From Ruminococcus sp. UNK.MGS-30 (GTDB taxonomy: Bacteria; Bacillota; Clostridia; Oscillospirales; Ruminococcaceae), in contig LBCK01000002.1 in NCBI GenBank assembly GCA_000980705.1, forward strand, positions 310,001 to 374,000: a stretch of 64,000 nt of DNA, in the 5' to 3' direction. The notes below the pieces were generated by a model. The model was not told the origin of the DNA, ran no database searches, and saw nothing but the letters and a program-made list of their open reading frames with translations. The position numbers and the translations under genes are program-made. Every line of letters starts with the position of its first letter. The first letter of the stretch is position 1. Below are positions 16,205 to 24,161 of the stretch, piece after piece.

Positions 16205-17149
16205 ATGTTTTGTAAGAGTTGCGGTGCGAAGATTCCGGATGACTCGAAGTTTTGCAAAGAGTGTGGGGCGAGATGTGCGGAAGAGTCTGCGCAGATGCCT
16301 TTTTCGGGAACAATGCAAAAGAAACCGAAAAAGACGATGTGGATTCTTTTGACCTGCATCGTTCTGGCGGCATCGGTCTGTGTAATTCTGCTGGCTGTTT
16401 TCCGTGGACAATCCAAAACCGATGTTTCTGAGCGCAGCGGAAAGCGGATCACAGAAAATGCTGTGACAACTTCGGGAGAAGAATCTTCCGAAACAGATGC
16501 CGAGAAAAAGGCGTTGGAACAGGATGATGCCAAAGCAGTGTATGAGGCGGCGAATGCCGTTTTTAAGTCCATGGGGCTTTCTGACACCGGAATGTATCAC
16601 TATGGGAATGACACAAAAATTGACAAGGAACTGGACGATAAATGCGATTTTCTGAAAAATTATGAGGATATTGCAATTTACACTGCGGATGGAACGGCGC
16701 TGTCTGTTGTATGCTATGGAAAAGAAACAGACGGAACGCTGACCTATTCCACATATCCCACGTATTGTACTGATGCGATGTTGAATTCCGGTGTTAGCGT
16801 GTTGTACCTTGCACTGGATGATGCCGGAAAGATCACGGCAAATAACATTGAGGCAGAAAAGTGCGGCACGGCAATTGAGAAGGCATTGACGAAGATGGAA
16901 GATGCAGGAACGCCGATGCAGGACGGGACATATACACTCCGGGATTGTGGAGACCTGGCAGATTATATGGATGTGTCACGGTTTGATCTTTACCAGACTG
17001 TTGATTTCGAAGTGTACACAGCGTCATCCGGACAGCAGAAATGCACTGTGATCCTCAGCGTGGATGGGACATACTGCGGCGCATATCCGGTGAAAACGAC
17101 GCTGGATAACTGGTCTGACCATACCTTGAAAGACGGCATTGAAAAATAA
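16205..17149 (+). CDS. Zinc-ribbon single-pass membrane protein
   Basis: The 314-residue protein starts with a zinc ribbon (Cys3, Cys6, Cys17, Cys20; FCKSCGAKI and FCKECGAR). A linker and one membrane helix (about 45-66) follow, then an acidic outer domain of about 240 residues that I do not recognise. The cytoplasmic zinc ribbon with an extracytoplasmic sensor-like domain is common in Clostridia but of unknown role. GGAGGAGG precedes the ATG at 16205, seven bases away; a start 14 codons upstream has no site. The gene is followed by its own terminator. Confidence 0.75.
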   Translation: MFCKSCGAKIPDDSKFCKECGARCAEESAQMPFSGTMQKKPKKTMWILLTCIVLAASVCVILLAVFRGQSKTDVSERSGKRITENAVTTSGEESSETDAEKKALEQDDAKAVYEAANAVFKSMGLSDTGMYHYGNDTKIDKELDDKCDFLKNYEDIAIYTADGTALSVVCYGKETDGTLTYSTYPTYCTDAMLNSGVSVLYLALDDAGKITANNIEAEKCGTAIEKALTKMEDAGTPMQDGTYTLRDCGDLADYMDVSRFDLYQTVDFEVYTASSGQQKCTVILSVDGTYCGAYPVKTTLDNWSDHTLKDGIEK

Positions 17150-17190
17150 TGCGTGCAGGAACACCGCTTCTCCTGTACAGCAATAAAAAG

Positions 17191-17233
17191 TATCGCACCA
17201 TGCAGGCTGTTCTGTATGGTGCGATATTTTTTT
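17191..17233 (+). terminator. Intrinsic terminator
   Basis: A 15-bp stem (17191-17205 with 17212-17226) and a six-base loop are followed by seven T residues. It ends the zinc-ribbon gene transcript; its 3' part touches the stop of the convergent CPBP gene. Confidence 0.88.
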
Positions 17234-18182
17234 ATCCCAACTTCTGAACCCCGGAAACCGCCAGCCCCACATTCCCTATGAGAAACACCAGCATTGCCGC
17301 TGCCGTAAAAGCGGCGGCGTAAGTCTTTCCGGCGCATCCGTTTTCCCGGAGATATTGTTTCAGCTGTTCCCGGTGGCGGAGCAGCCAGAATGCGGCGAAA
17401 GCGAAAAAGAAAATGTTGATGCCACGATAGAGATAATCCTGTGCCGCAGGGGAAAGATAGCCCATCACCCTGCCCAGCAGTTCACCGAATACCAGGTTGT
17501 TGAGCAGGTGCAGCAGAATGGACCAGCGGAGCGAAAATTCCGCCGCCGTGTAGCCAAGCACCAGTCCGGTGAGAAAGGCAAACGGCATCTGAAACAGATT
17601 GGCGTGCATGACGCCGAACAGCAGGGCAGAGGTCACAATGGCAAACACCTTTCCGTATCGCTGAAACTGCGGCATCACCAGTCCACGGTAGATGAGTTCT
17701 TCGCCGACCGGCGCAAAAACGGCGGTGTACAGGAACATGGAAAGGGTAGTGCTTTGCGCCGATGCAGCATCCAACTGTCCCATGGCGGTATATCCGCACA
17801 GCCGGAGCAGCAGTTCCAGGCTGTTCCCGAACAGGGAATAGATCAGCTGCGCTCCCATGAAAATGCAGCTCAGCAGCAGAAATCCTTTCAGCGGCAGGGG
17901 CTGTCTTTGGGAAAAGAGCTTTCCGGGCGGTGTGCTTTTTCGGAAGTACCAGCCGAGAAACAGCACACCCACACATACAGCGGCAATGCTGGAAACACCG
18001 CTGCCGGATGCGCTGCTGTTCAGCTGTGTCAGCACTTCCTGCCGCCGGCTGCTGTCCGGTATCGTCAGCCAGACCCAGCACTTTCGTGCCAGCGGTTCTG
18101 CGGCAAAGACGGCGTACCGCAGCAGCGTGTATAAGATCAGTCCGAATACGGTGCGGTCAATGGTTTTGCGGATCTCCTGCAT
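17232..18182 (-). CDS. CPBP family intramembrane glutamic endopeptidase
   Basis: The 316-residue membrane protein has about eight hydrophobic segments and the three CPBP (CAAX protease-like, Rce1-type) motifs: EELIYRGLVMPQ, FGVMHANLFQMP and HLLNNLVFG. The two Glu and two His residues form the active site in the membrane. Bacterial members have been linked to processing of peptides, bacteriocin immunity or sigma-factor signalling, but the substrate here is unknown. The ATG follows GGAGGTG. It lies downstream of the tRNA-Leu genes on the same strand but is separated from them by a terminator. Confidence 0.88.
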   Translation of the reverse strand: MQEIRKTIDRTVFGLILYTLLRYAVFAAEPLARKCWVWLTIPDSSRRQEVLTQLNSSASGSGVSSIAAVCVGVLFLGWYFRKSTPPGKLFSQRQPLPLKGFLLLSCIFMGAQLIYSLFGNSLELLLRLCGYTAMGQLDAASAQSTTLSMFLYTAVFAPVGEELIYRGLVMPQFQRYGKVFAIVTSALLFGVMHANLFQMPFAFLTGLVLGYTAAEFSLRWSILLHLLNNLVFGELLGRVMGYLSPAAQDYLYRGINIFFFAFAAFWLLRHREQLKQYLRENGCAGKTYAAAFTAAAMLVFLIGNVGLAVSGVQKLG

Positions 18183-18204
18183 AAAGACACCTCCGGCAGC
18201 ATGA

Positions 18205-18245
18205 GAAAAACAAAAAAGCTGACCATGCTTTCACATAGTCAGCTT
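18205..18245 (-). terminator. Terminator of the tRNA-Leu cluster
   Basis: On the minus strand a 13-bp stem of AAAGCTGACTATG type with a short loop is followed by TTTTTTGTTTTT. It lies 12 bp past the last tRNA. Confidence 0.85.
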
Positions 18246-18256
18246 TCCAGAATCCT

Positions 18257-18343
18257 TGGTGCGGATAAGAGGACTTGAACCTCCACCCCCTTGCGAGGAC
18301 TAGCACCTGAAGCTAGCGCGTCTGCCAATTCCGCCATATCCGC
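18257..18343 (-). tRNA. tRNA-Leu (anticodon CAG), copy 3 of transcript
   Basis: An 87-nt class II tRNA with acceptor GCGGATA paired with TATCCGC, a long variable arm, anticodon loop TTCAGGT and an encoded CCA. It is identical to the other two copies. Confidence 0.95.
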
Positions 18344-18428
18344 AGCAGTTGTTTCCAATTTGTACCCGATGGAAACACCCGAAAGGGAAAGAGTCGGGGA
18401 TGCAATTCAAAATTTCAGAGAAAGCTGT

Positions 18429-18515
18429 TGGTGCGGATAAGAGGACTTGAACCTCCACCCCCTTGCGAGGACTAGCACCTGAAGCTAGCGCGTCTGCCAA
18501 TTCCGCCATATCCGC
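18429..18515 (-). tRNA. tRNA-Leu (anticodon CAG), copy 2 of transcript
   Basis: Identical in sequence to the flanking copies, with encoded CCA. The spacer to the next copy is about 85 nt and unrelated to the other spacer. Confidence 0.95.
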
Positions 18516-18566
18516 ATAGATACGCTTTCTCAGACAAATATGAACTTGTTGCATCGAATGAAAACA

Positions 18567-18653
18567 TGGTGCGGATAAGAGGACTTGAACCTCCACCCCC
18601 TTGCGAGGACTAGCACCTGAAGCTAGCGCGTCTGCCAATTCCGCCATATCCGC
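18567..18653 (-). tRNA. tRNA-Leu (anticodon CAG), copy 1 of transcript
   Basis: First in transcription order, directly behind a perfect promoter. Identical to the other two copies, with encoded CCA. Confidence 0.95.
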
Positions 18654-18687
18654 ATTTTTGTATGCCGTGTTTTCAGCGACAAGAATT

Positions 18688-18716
18688 ATTATAGCACAAC
18701 TTTTTTGATTTGTCAA
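18688..18716 (-). promoter_or_regulatory. Promoter of the tRNA-Leu cluster
   Basis: On the minus strand TTGACA (18716-18711) and TATAAT (18693-18688) have a 17-bp spacer and a TG extension, an ideal strong sigma-A promoter. Confidence 0.85.
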
Positions 18717-18800
18717 GCCTTTTTTTCAATTTTTTTTGGTTTTTTTCTGATTTTTTCGCAGGAGTTGAAAAATGCCGCAATTTCGGCGCTTTTTCTTTAC

Positions 18801-18829
18801 TTGCACAATGCGTGAAACTGTGCTATAAT
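18801..18829 (+). promoter_or_regulatory. Promoter of the cysteine desulfurase operon
   Basis: TTGCAC and TATAAT with a 17-bp spacer and TG extended -10 lie 95 bp before the ATG at 18924. Confidence 0.7.
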
Positions 18830-18923
18830 AGTAGACGCATCAAAATAATCTCGAATCATGATAAAAAGTGTGCTTTCGGAGCAGGCAGAATGTGCGGCAC
18901 ACTTTGCTGATAGGGGGAAAAAT

Positions 18924-20054
18924 ATGGAACATTATCTGGACAATGCTGCGACGACCAAACCCTGCGCAGAGGCGGCTGCTGCTGTGATGAGCTGTATCTC
19001 ATCACACTACGGCAACCCGTCCTCTCTGCACCGCAAGGGGCTGGAGGCACAGCATGAAGTAGAATATGCACGCAACCAGGTTGCCGGAGCGCTGGGATGT
19101 AAGGCGCAGGAGATCGTGTTTACATCCGGCGCAACGGAGAGTACCAACCTGGCGCTCTGCGGCGCAGCTGCCGCATACGGCAGAAAGCGGAAGAAGATCA
19201 TCACCAGCGCCGTGGAACACGCATCGGTCAGGGAGACTATGGCGCATCTGGAAACGCTGGGCTTCACGGTAGTTTCCGTGCCGCCGGCAGAGGATGGACT
19301 GTACCATGCAGAGGACTTTCTGAAAGAAGTGGACAAGGACACCTGCATGGTGAGCATCATGCTGGTGAACAATGAAAACGGTTACCGGATGCCGGTGGAA
19401 GAAGTGTTCCGCACCGTGAAACGGCGTGACTCGGACATCATCACCCACTGCGATGCAGTACAGGGTTTCTTAAAGGTATCATTTAAGCCGAGAACCCTCT
19501 GCGCAGACCTGGTATCCCTTAGCGGTCATAAGGTACACGCATTGAAAGGTGCCGGAGCGCTGTATATTCGCCAGGGCGTGCGGCTGAAACCGGTGCTGTA
19601 CGGCAGCCGGCAGGAAAAGGGACTGCGTCCGGGTACGGAGGGCGTTCCGGTGATTGCAGCATTTGGCGCAGCAGCGGAAAAGCTGGTGCTGACCATGGAT
19701 GAGCGGTACGATGCCGTTTCCGGACTGCGCAGCAGCCTGATCGAACAGCTGAAGGAGATGGACGGCGTTATCATTCGTGACCTGCCGTCGGCGTCTCCGT
19801 ATGTGCTGAATATTTCCCTGCTGGGATATCGTTCGGAGATCGTGCTGCACTATCTGGAACAGCGTGAGGTCTATATTTCCAGCGGCTCTGCCTGTTCCAA
19901 GGGCGCCAGCAGCGGTGTTCTGGAACTGTTCGGCGCAAAGCCGGCAGAAGTGGACAGCGCCCTGCGCATCAGCTTTTGTTCCGACAATACAGAAGAGGAT
20001 ATTGCGGCGCTGGTACAGGGATTGAAGGATGCACAGAAAGATCTGATGCACTGA
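18924..20054 (+). CDS. nifS: Cysteine desulfurase (NifS/IscS class)
   Basis: This PLP enzyme takes sulfur from cysteine as a persulfide. The 376-residue protein starts MEHYLDNAATTKP, binds PLP through the Lys in LSGHKVHALKG, and has the reactive Cys in SSGSACSKGASSG. It precedes thiI by 36 bp, and paired NifS-ThiI genes supply sulfur for 4-thiouridine at tRNA position 8, so that is the likely job rather than general Fe-S assembly. AGGGGG precedes the chosen ATG; 22 upstream codons were discarded. Confidence 0.93.
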   Translation: MEHYLDNAATTKPCAEAAAAVMSCISSHYGNPSSLHRKGLEAQHEVEYARNQVAGALGCKAQEIVFTSGATESTNLALCGAAAAYGRKRKKIITSAVEHASVRETMAHLETLGFTVVSVPPAEDGLYHAEDFLKEVDKDTCMVSIMLVNNENGYRMPVEEVFRTVKRRDSDIITHCDAVQGFLKVSFKPRTLCADLVSLSGHKVHALKGAGALYIRQGVRLKPVLYGSRQEKGLRPGTEGVPVIAAFGAAAEKLVLTMDERYDAVSGLRSSLIEQLKEMDGVIIRDLPSASPYVLNISLLGYRSEIVLHYLEQREVYISSGSACSKGASSGVLELFGAKPAEVDSALRISFCSDNTEEDIAALVQGLKDAQKDLMH

Positions 20055-20090
20055 TACGGCAGAACTGCCGGGAATAGAAGGAGAAAATAC

Positions 20091-21269
20091 ATGGCAAAAG
20101 AATTGATTTTGGCAAAATATGGCGAGATGGCACTGAAAGGGTTGAACCGTGGCACATTCGAAGATATTCTGATGAAGAACCTGCGCCGCCGTCTGAAAAA
20201 GTTCGGCGCATTCAAACTGAATCGTGCGCAGTCCACCATTTATATGGAACCGCTGTCAGATACCATCGACCTGGACGAAGTTCTGGAACAGCTCCAGTGC
20301 GTCTTTGGCATTGCGGCGCTGTGCCGTGCTTGCGTCTGCGAAAAGACCATGGAGGACATTTCTGCCAAGGCGGTCTCTTATCTGGAAGAGGTTTTGCAGG
20401 GTGCAAATACCTTTAAGGTAGAGGCAAAGCGTGCGGACAAGGCGTTTCCGCTGAAGTCGCCGGAGATCTGCGCAGAGTTGGGCGGTATCCTGCTGGACGC
20501 ATATCCGCACCTTTCCGTTGATGTACACCATCCGGACGTGACTGTAATGGTAGAAATCCGTGATACCCACGCATTTGTTCACGGGGCAAACCTCAAGGGT
20601 GCAGGCGGTCTGCCGGTCGGCAGCAGCGGCAAGGCACTTCTGCTCCTGTCCGGCGGCATTGACAGCCCGGTGGCAGGCTATCGCATGGCACGCCGTGGCG
20701 TACATATTTCCGCCATTCACTATGTCAGCCCGCCTTATACCTCCGACCGTGCGCAGGAAAAGGTGGAACAGCTCTGCCAGGAACTGACGCCGTACTGCGG
20801 CAACATTGCATTTTTCTGCGTACCGTTTACAGAGATCCAGGAGGCAATCAAGAAGTATTGTCCGGAAGAGTATTTCACCGTTATTATGCGGCGGCTGATG
20901 ATGGAAATTGCACAGAAGATCGCTGTAAAGGACAACTGCCTGGCGCTGATTACCGGCGAGAGCGTGGGACAGGTGGCAAGCCAGACCATGCAGGCGATCG
21001 CCTGCACCGATGCCGTCAGCAAGATCCCGGTATTCCGTCCGCTGATCGGTTCGGATAAGACGGAGATCGTGGAAACTGCCCGTGCCATCGGCACCTTTGA
21101 AACTTCCACACTGCCGTATGAGGACTGCTGCACAGTGTTTACGCCGAAACACCCGAAGGTGCGCCCGTCTCTAGAAGAAGTGGAAAAGGCGCAGGCAAAG
21201 TTCGACTTCACGGAAATGGTGGACAAGGCAGTCGCCGGCACAACCATGAAGGTTTTCGAACTGAACTGA
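20091..21269 (+). CDS. thiI: tRNA 4-thiouridine synthase ThiI
   Basis: ThiI adenylates U8 of tRNA and inserts sulfur. The 392-residue protein has an N-terminal ferredoxin-like and THUMP domain (about 1-165) and a PP-loop ATPase domain with LLLSGGIDSPVAGY at about 183. There is no C-terminal rhodanese domain, as usual in Firmicutes, so a partner cysteine desulfurase must deliver sulfur directly; the upstream nifS fits. GAAGGAGAAAATAC precedes the ATG. Confidence 0.95.
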   Translation: MAKELILAKYGEMALKGLNRGTFEDILMKNLRRRLKKFGAFKLNRAQSTIYMEPLSDTIDLDEVLEQLQCVFGIAALCRACVCEKTMEDISAKAVSYLEEVLQGANTFKVEAKRADKAFPLKSPEICAELGGILLDAYPHLSVDVHHPDVTVMVEIRDTHAFVHGANLKGAGGLPVGSSGKALLLLSGGIDSPVAGYRMARRGVHISAIHYVSPPYTSDRAQEKVEQLCQELTPYCGNIAFFCVPFTEIQEAIKKYCPEEYFTVIMRRLMMEIAQKIAVKDNCLALITGESVGQVASQTMQAIACTDAVSKIPVFRPLIGSDKTEIVETARAIGTFETSTLPYEDCCTVFTPKHPKVRPSLEEVEKAQAKFDFTEMVDKAVAGTTMKVFELN

Positions 21270-21293
21270 GCAGACAGGAAGGTGCTGTGAAAT

Positions 21294-21875
21294 ATGGCAT
21301 ATACCTTAATAGATGAAAAAAAAGTGTGTCGTATTTATCAAGACACAGAAAAAGCACTTGACAAAACCCTTGCACATATTGTACAATTATTAGATGGAGA
21401 ACATCAGACCATCGCCACGGCAGAGAGCTGTACGGGCGGTATGCTGTCGCAGATGATTACCTCCGTGCCGGGTGCATCCCATGTATTTGAACTGGGACTG
21501 TGTACTTATGCGGAGCGGATGAAGACCAAACTGCTGGGCGTTCCGGCAGAGCTGATCGCAGCGCATGGTGTGGTGAGCGCAGAGGTGGCTGCGGCGATGG
21601 TGCAGGGACTGCGCCGTCAGTCGGACGCTGATCTCTGTCTCTCTGTGACTGGACTGGCAGGGCCGGGCGGCGGTACGCCCGAACAGCCTGTGGGGACGGT
21701 CTATGCTGGGATTCTGTATGGGGAGCAAGAGGCAGTCATGCACTTGCAGCTTTGGCGGTACGGACTGCGCACACGGGAAGAAATCCGTCTGGGTACGGCT
21801 GTGTGTGCATTCGGCATCGCAGAACGAATCCTGATGGAGGAAGCAGAATGCAGGAAGAAGAAAAAAATGCTGTAA
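21294..21875 (+). CDS. pncC: Nicotinamide-nucleotide amidase (CinA C-terminal domain)
   Basis: PncC deamidates NMN to nicotinate mononucleotide. The 193-residue protein is the stand-alone CinA C-terminal domain with ATAESCTGGM at residues 41-50 and VTGLAGPGGGTPEQPVGTV later. The first 22 or so residues extend beyond typical stand-alone versions and their DNA is A/T-rich, including a promoter-like sequence. AGGAAGGTG precedes the ATG. The 3' end overlaps the next gene (sortase) by 28 bases. Confidence 0.9.
   Translation: MAYTLIDEKKVCRIYQDTEKALDKTLAHIVQLLDGEHQTIATAESCTGGMLSQMITSVPGASHVFELGLCTYAERMKTKLLGVPAELIAAHGVVSAEVAAAMVQGLRRQSDADLCLSVTGLAGPGGGTPEQPVGTVYAGILYGEQEAVMHLQLWRYGLRTREEIRLGTAVCAFGIAERILMEEAECRKKKKML
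21358..21387 (+). promoter_or_regulatory. Possible promoter inside pncC
   Basis: TTGACA and TACAAT are spaced by 18 bp within an A/T-rich part of the coding sequence. It could drive the downstream sortases separately from thiI. Confidence 0.35.
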
Positions 21876-23239
21876 CACCGACTGAGGCGGCGGAAACGCC
21901 GGAACAGCCGGAGCGCAGCATTGCGGAAGAACCGGCAGAAGGATCTGAGACTGCGGATGCGGCGGAAACAGCGGCAGAAGATACCGCAGAGATCTCAGAG
22001 ACAGCGCCGGAGGAGGTTCCTGCTGAGCCGGAGGACAAGATCCGGGCGATCCGCACCAGCCTGTTCCACATTGCACAGGAAGAGGAAGAGGAGGCGGTCA
22101 CACAGCGTGTGGCGCAGCAGATCCAACAGGTCAAGGATCAGAAGGAACACCCGGAAAAGTATCCGCCGCCGCCCATGCCGCCGAAACCGAGAAAACAGAC
22201 GTTTGGTCAGAAAATGCTGGGGCTGTTTCCACAGCGTGGCGATTCCGGAGGCGAAGTGGTGCGGAAAAGTATCTTTCTTTTTTCAGCGACGGTGTTTCTG
22301 GTCTGCATGGTGCTGATCGTCCTGTACTTTGTGGACATTTTCCGTGCAGACAAGCTGTATGAGGACATCGGCTCCAATTACCACGCCAACCAGTCGGTAC
22401 AGACGACCACCGCAGTGCAGGAGACACAGCCTGCGGCAGAAGAGCCTACCGAAAAGATCTATACGCTCCTGCCGGGTGCGGCGGATCTGCTGGCAATGAA
22501 TTCAGAGATCAACGGCTGGATCTCGATTCCGGATACCAAAGTGGATTATCCGGTGCTGCACCATCTGGACGATGAGCCGGGCAATGAGTATTATCTCTAC
22601 CGGAATGTGCAGAAAGAGGATTCCAAGCCGGGTTCGATCTTCCTGGATTACCGCTGTACCTTTGACGATGTGGGCGAGGACGGCACGCTGAAGAGTCCCA
22701 GCTCGGACAACCTGATTATTTACGGTCACAATATGCGTGACCTGTCTATGTTCGGTACGCTGAAATATTACCGTACCGATGAAAATTATTACGATGAACA
22801 CCCTATCATCCAGCTGAATTCCAATTATGAGACCTATCAGTACAAGATCTTCGGCTACTTTATTGCAGACGCCGAGGATACCACAGATACCCGGTTCGAA
22901 TATTGGAACGCCATTGACTTTTCGGGTGAGAAGGAATTCTATGACTATGTCAATGAGGTAAAGCGCCGGACGCTGCGCATCACCAATGTGGATGTGACCT
23001 ACGGCGACCAGCTGCTGACCCTTTCTACCTGCAATAATGCCTTTGATACGGCACGCCTGGTGATCGTGGCACGGCGTGTGCGGGACGGGGAAGATCCCAA
23101 TGAGCGGATCGCCGGAAGCATTCCGAACCCGAACATCAAGTGGCCCAATGTGTATTATCTGCGGCATGAAAAGACATACGACCCCAATGCGCCCTTTGCA
23201 CCTTACGGGCAGGGGACTGATGGAAATGAGGAATCATAA
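21848..23239 (+). CDS. srtB: Class B sortase with long acidic N-terminal region
   Basis: The 463-residue protein has about 130 residues rich in Glu, Ala, Pro and Thr at the cytoplasmic end, a membrane helix at about 140-165, then a sortase B domain. The active-site His is in LIIYGHNMRD, the Cys in LLTLSTCNN and the Arg in VIVARRVRDGE. It would anchor surface proteins or pilin-like subunits to peptidoglycan. GGAGG lies before the ATG at 21848, which is inside the pncC 3' end. A second sortase follows immediately. Confidence 0.9.
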   Translation: MQEEEKNAVTPTEAAETPEQPERSIAEEPAEGSETADAAETAAEDTAEISETAPEEVPAEPEDKIRAIRTSLFHIAQEEEEEAVTQRVAQQIQQVKDQKEHPEKYPPPPMPPKPRKQTFGQKMLGLFPQRGDSGGEVVRKSIFLFSATVFLVCMVLIVLYFVDIFRADKLYEDIGSNYHANQSVQTTTAVQETQPAAEEPTEKIYTLLPGAADLLAMNSEINGWISIPDTKVDYPVLHHLDDEPGNEYYLYRNVQKEDSKPGSIFLDYRCTFDDVGEDGTLKSPSSDNLIIYGHNMRDLSMFGTLKYYRTDENYYDEHPIIQLNSNYETYQYKIFGYFIADAEDTTDTRFEYWNAIDFSGEKEFYDYVNEVKRRTLRITNVDVTYGDQLLTLSTCNNAFDTARLVIVARRVRDGEDPNERIAGSIPNPNIKWPNVYYLRHEKTYDPNAPFAPYGQGTDGNEES

Positions 23240-24046
23240 ATGAAGAAATGGCAAAGCAGCGCAGTTGCTGCGGCACTGGTATTTTCCATGTTTACAGTCG
23301 GATGCGGCGAGCAGATCGACCAGAATGCCGGCATAGCGACTTCTGCACCTGCCACAGAGGCGGCGACAGAGGCGACAACTGCGGCGCCGGAACTGACAGA
23401 ACGTGCAAAAAAACTTCTGGCACAGAATCCGGATACGGTAGGCTATATCACCATCGAGGGTTCACAGGTGGACAATCCTGTGGTACAGACCTCGAACAAC
23501 GAGTATTATCTCGACCACGGCTTTGACGGACAGGAATTCCGTGCCGGCACCGTGTTCATGGACTGCACCGATGACTTCGGCGCTGATCCGGAGACATGGT
23601 CAGAAAATATTGTCCTCTACGGACACAACATGGCAGACAACACCATGTTCGGTTCGCTGCGGCAGTACCGGCAGAATCCGTCCTACTATAAAGAAGCGCC
23701 TTTCATCACTTTCAGTTCCAATTATGCAGACTACACCTATGTGATGGTCGGATTGCTCATCACAGGCGGCGATGCAGATTCGGACTTTAAGTACTGGCAG
23801 ATGGAAGATCTGGACGACAAGGCTGCCTTCGACAGCTATATGGGATCGGTCAATTCCAAGAATATGATCGACAACCCCATTGACGTGCAGTACGGCGACA
23901 GCCTTCTGACACTTTCCACCTGTTATTCCGATGAGGATAACTCCCGTTTCCTGATCGTGGCACGCCGTCTGCGTGACGGTGAGGATACTGCATCCATGCT
24001 CAGCACGATCCAGAATAACGGCGGAACTGACGCTGCACAGGAGTGA
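23240..24046 (+). CDS. srtB: Class B sortase with lipoprotein-like signal
   Basis: The 268-residue protein begins MKKWQSSAVAAALVFSMFTV then Gly-Cys22, close to a lipobox, followed by a Thr/Ala-rich linker and a sortase B domain with LYGHNMADN, LLTLSTCYS and IVARRLRDGE as the His, Cys and Arg sites. Most sortases use an uncleaved membrane anchor; a lipid anchor would be unusual. The Thr at position -3 of the lipobox is not ideal, so an ordinary anchor remains possible. It starts directly after the stop of the first sortase and is co-translated with it. Confidence 0.85.
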   Translation: MKKWQSSAVAAALVFSMFTVGCGEQIDQNAGIATSAPATEAATEATTAAPELTERAKKLLAQNPDTVGYITIEGSQVDNPVVQTSNNEYYLDHGFDGQEFRAGTVFMDCTDDFGADPETWSENIVLYGHNMADNTMFGSLRQYRQNPSYYKEAPFITFSSNYADYTYVMVGLLITGGDADSDFKYWQMEDLDDKAAFDSYMGSVNSKNMIDNPIDVQYGDSLLTLSTCYSDEDNSRFLIVARRLRDGEDTASMLSTIQNNGGTDAAQE

Positions 24047-24161
24047 CACGACCGGGAGGGAGACCTCGTCCGGTACTTCTGTGCGGCAGGGGACGGTTTG
24101 CAGCGATGCAGACGGTCTCCTATCACTACCCGGCTTTTGCCGGTCAAAATGGAGTTTTGAT

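Noticed and set aside
16090..16587. A 165-codon frame antisense to the zinc-ribbon gene
   Set aside because: The sense gene has Cys-x2-Cys pairs and a strong ribosome binding site; the antisense frame has none.
18257..18653. Regularly spaced repeats that could be taken for a CRISPR array
   Set aside because: The 87-nt repeats fold as tRNA-Leu with CCA ends; there are only three.
18300..18716. An open frame with internal repeats over the tRNA-Leu genes
   Set aside because: The repeats are the tRNA sequences themselves; the frame is not a gene.
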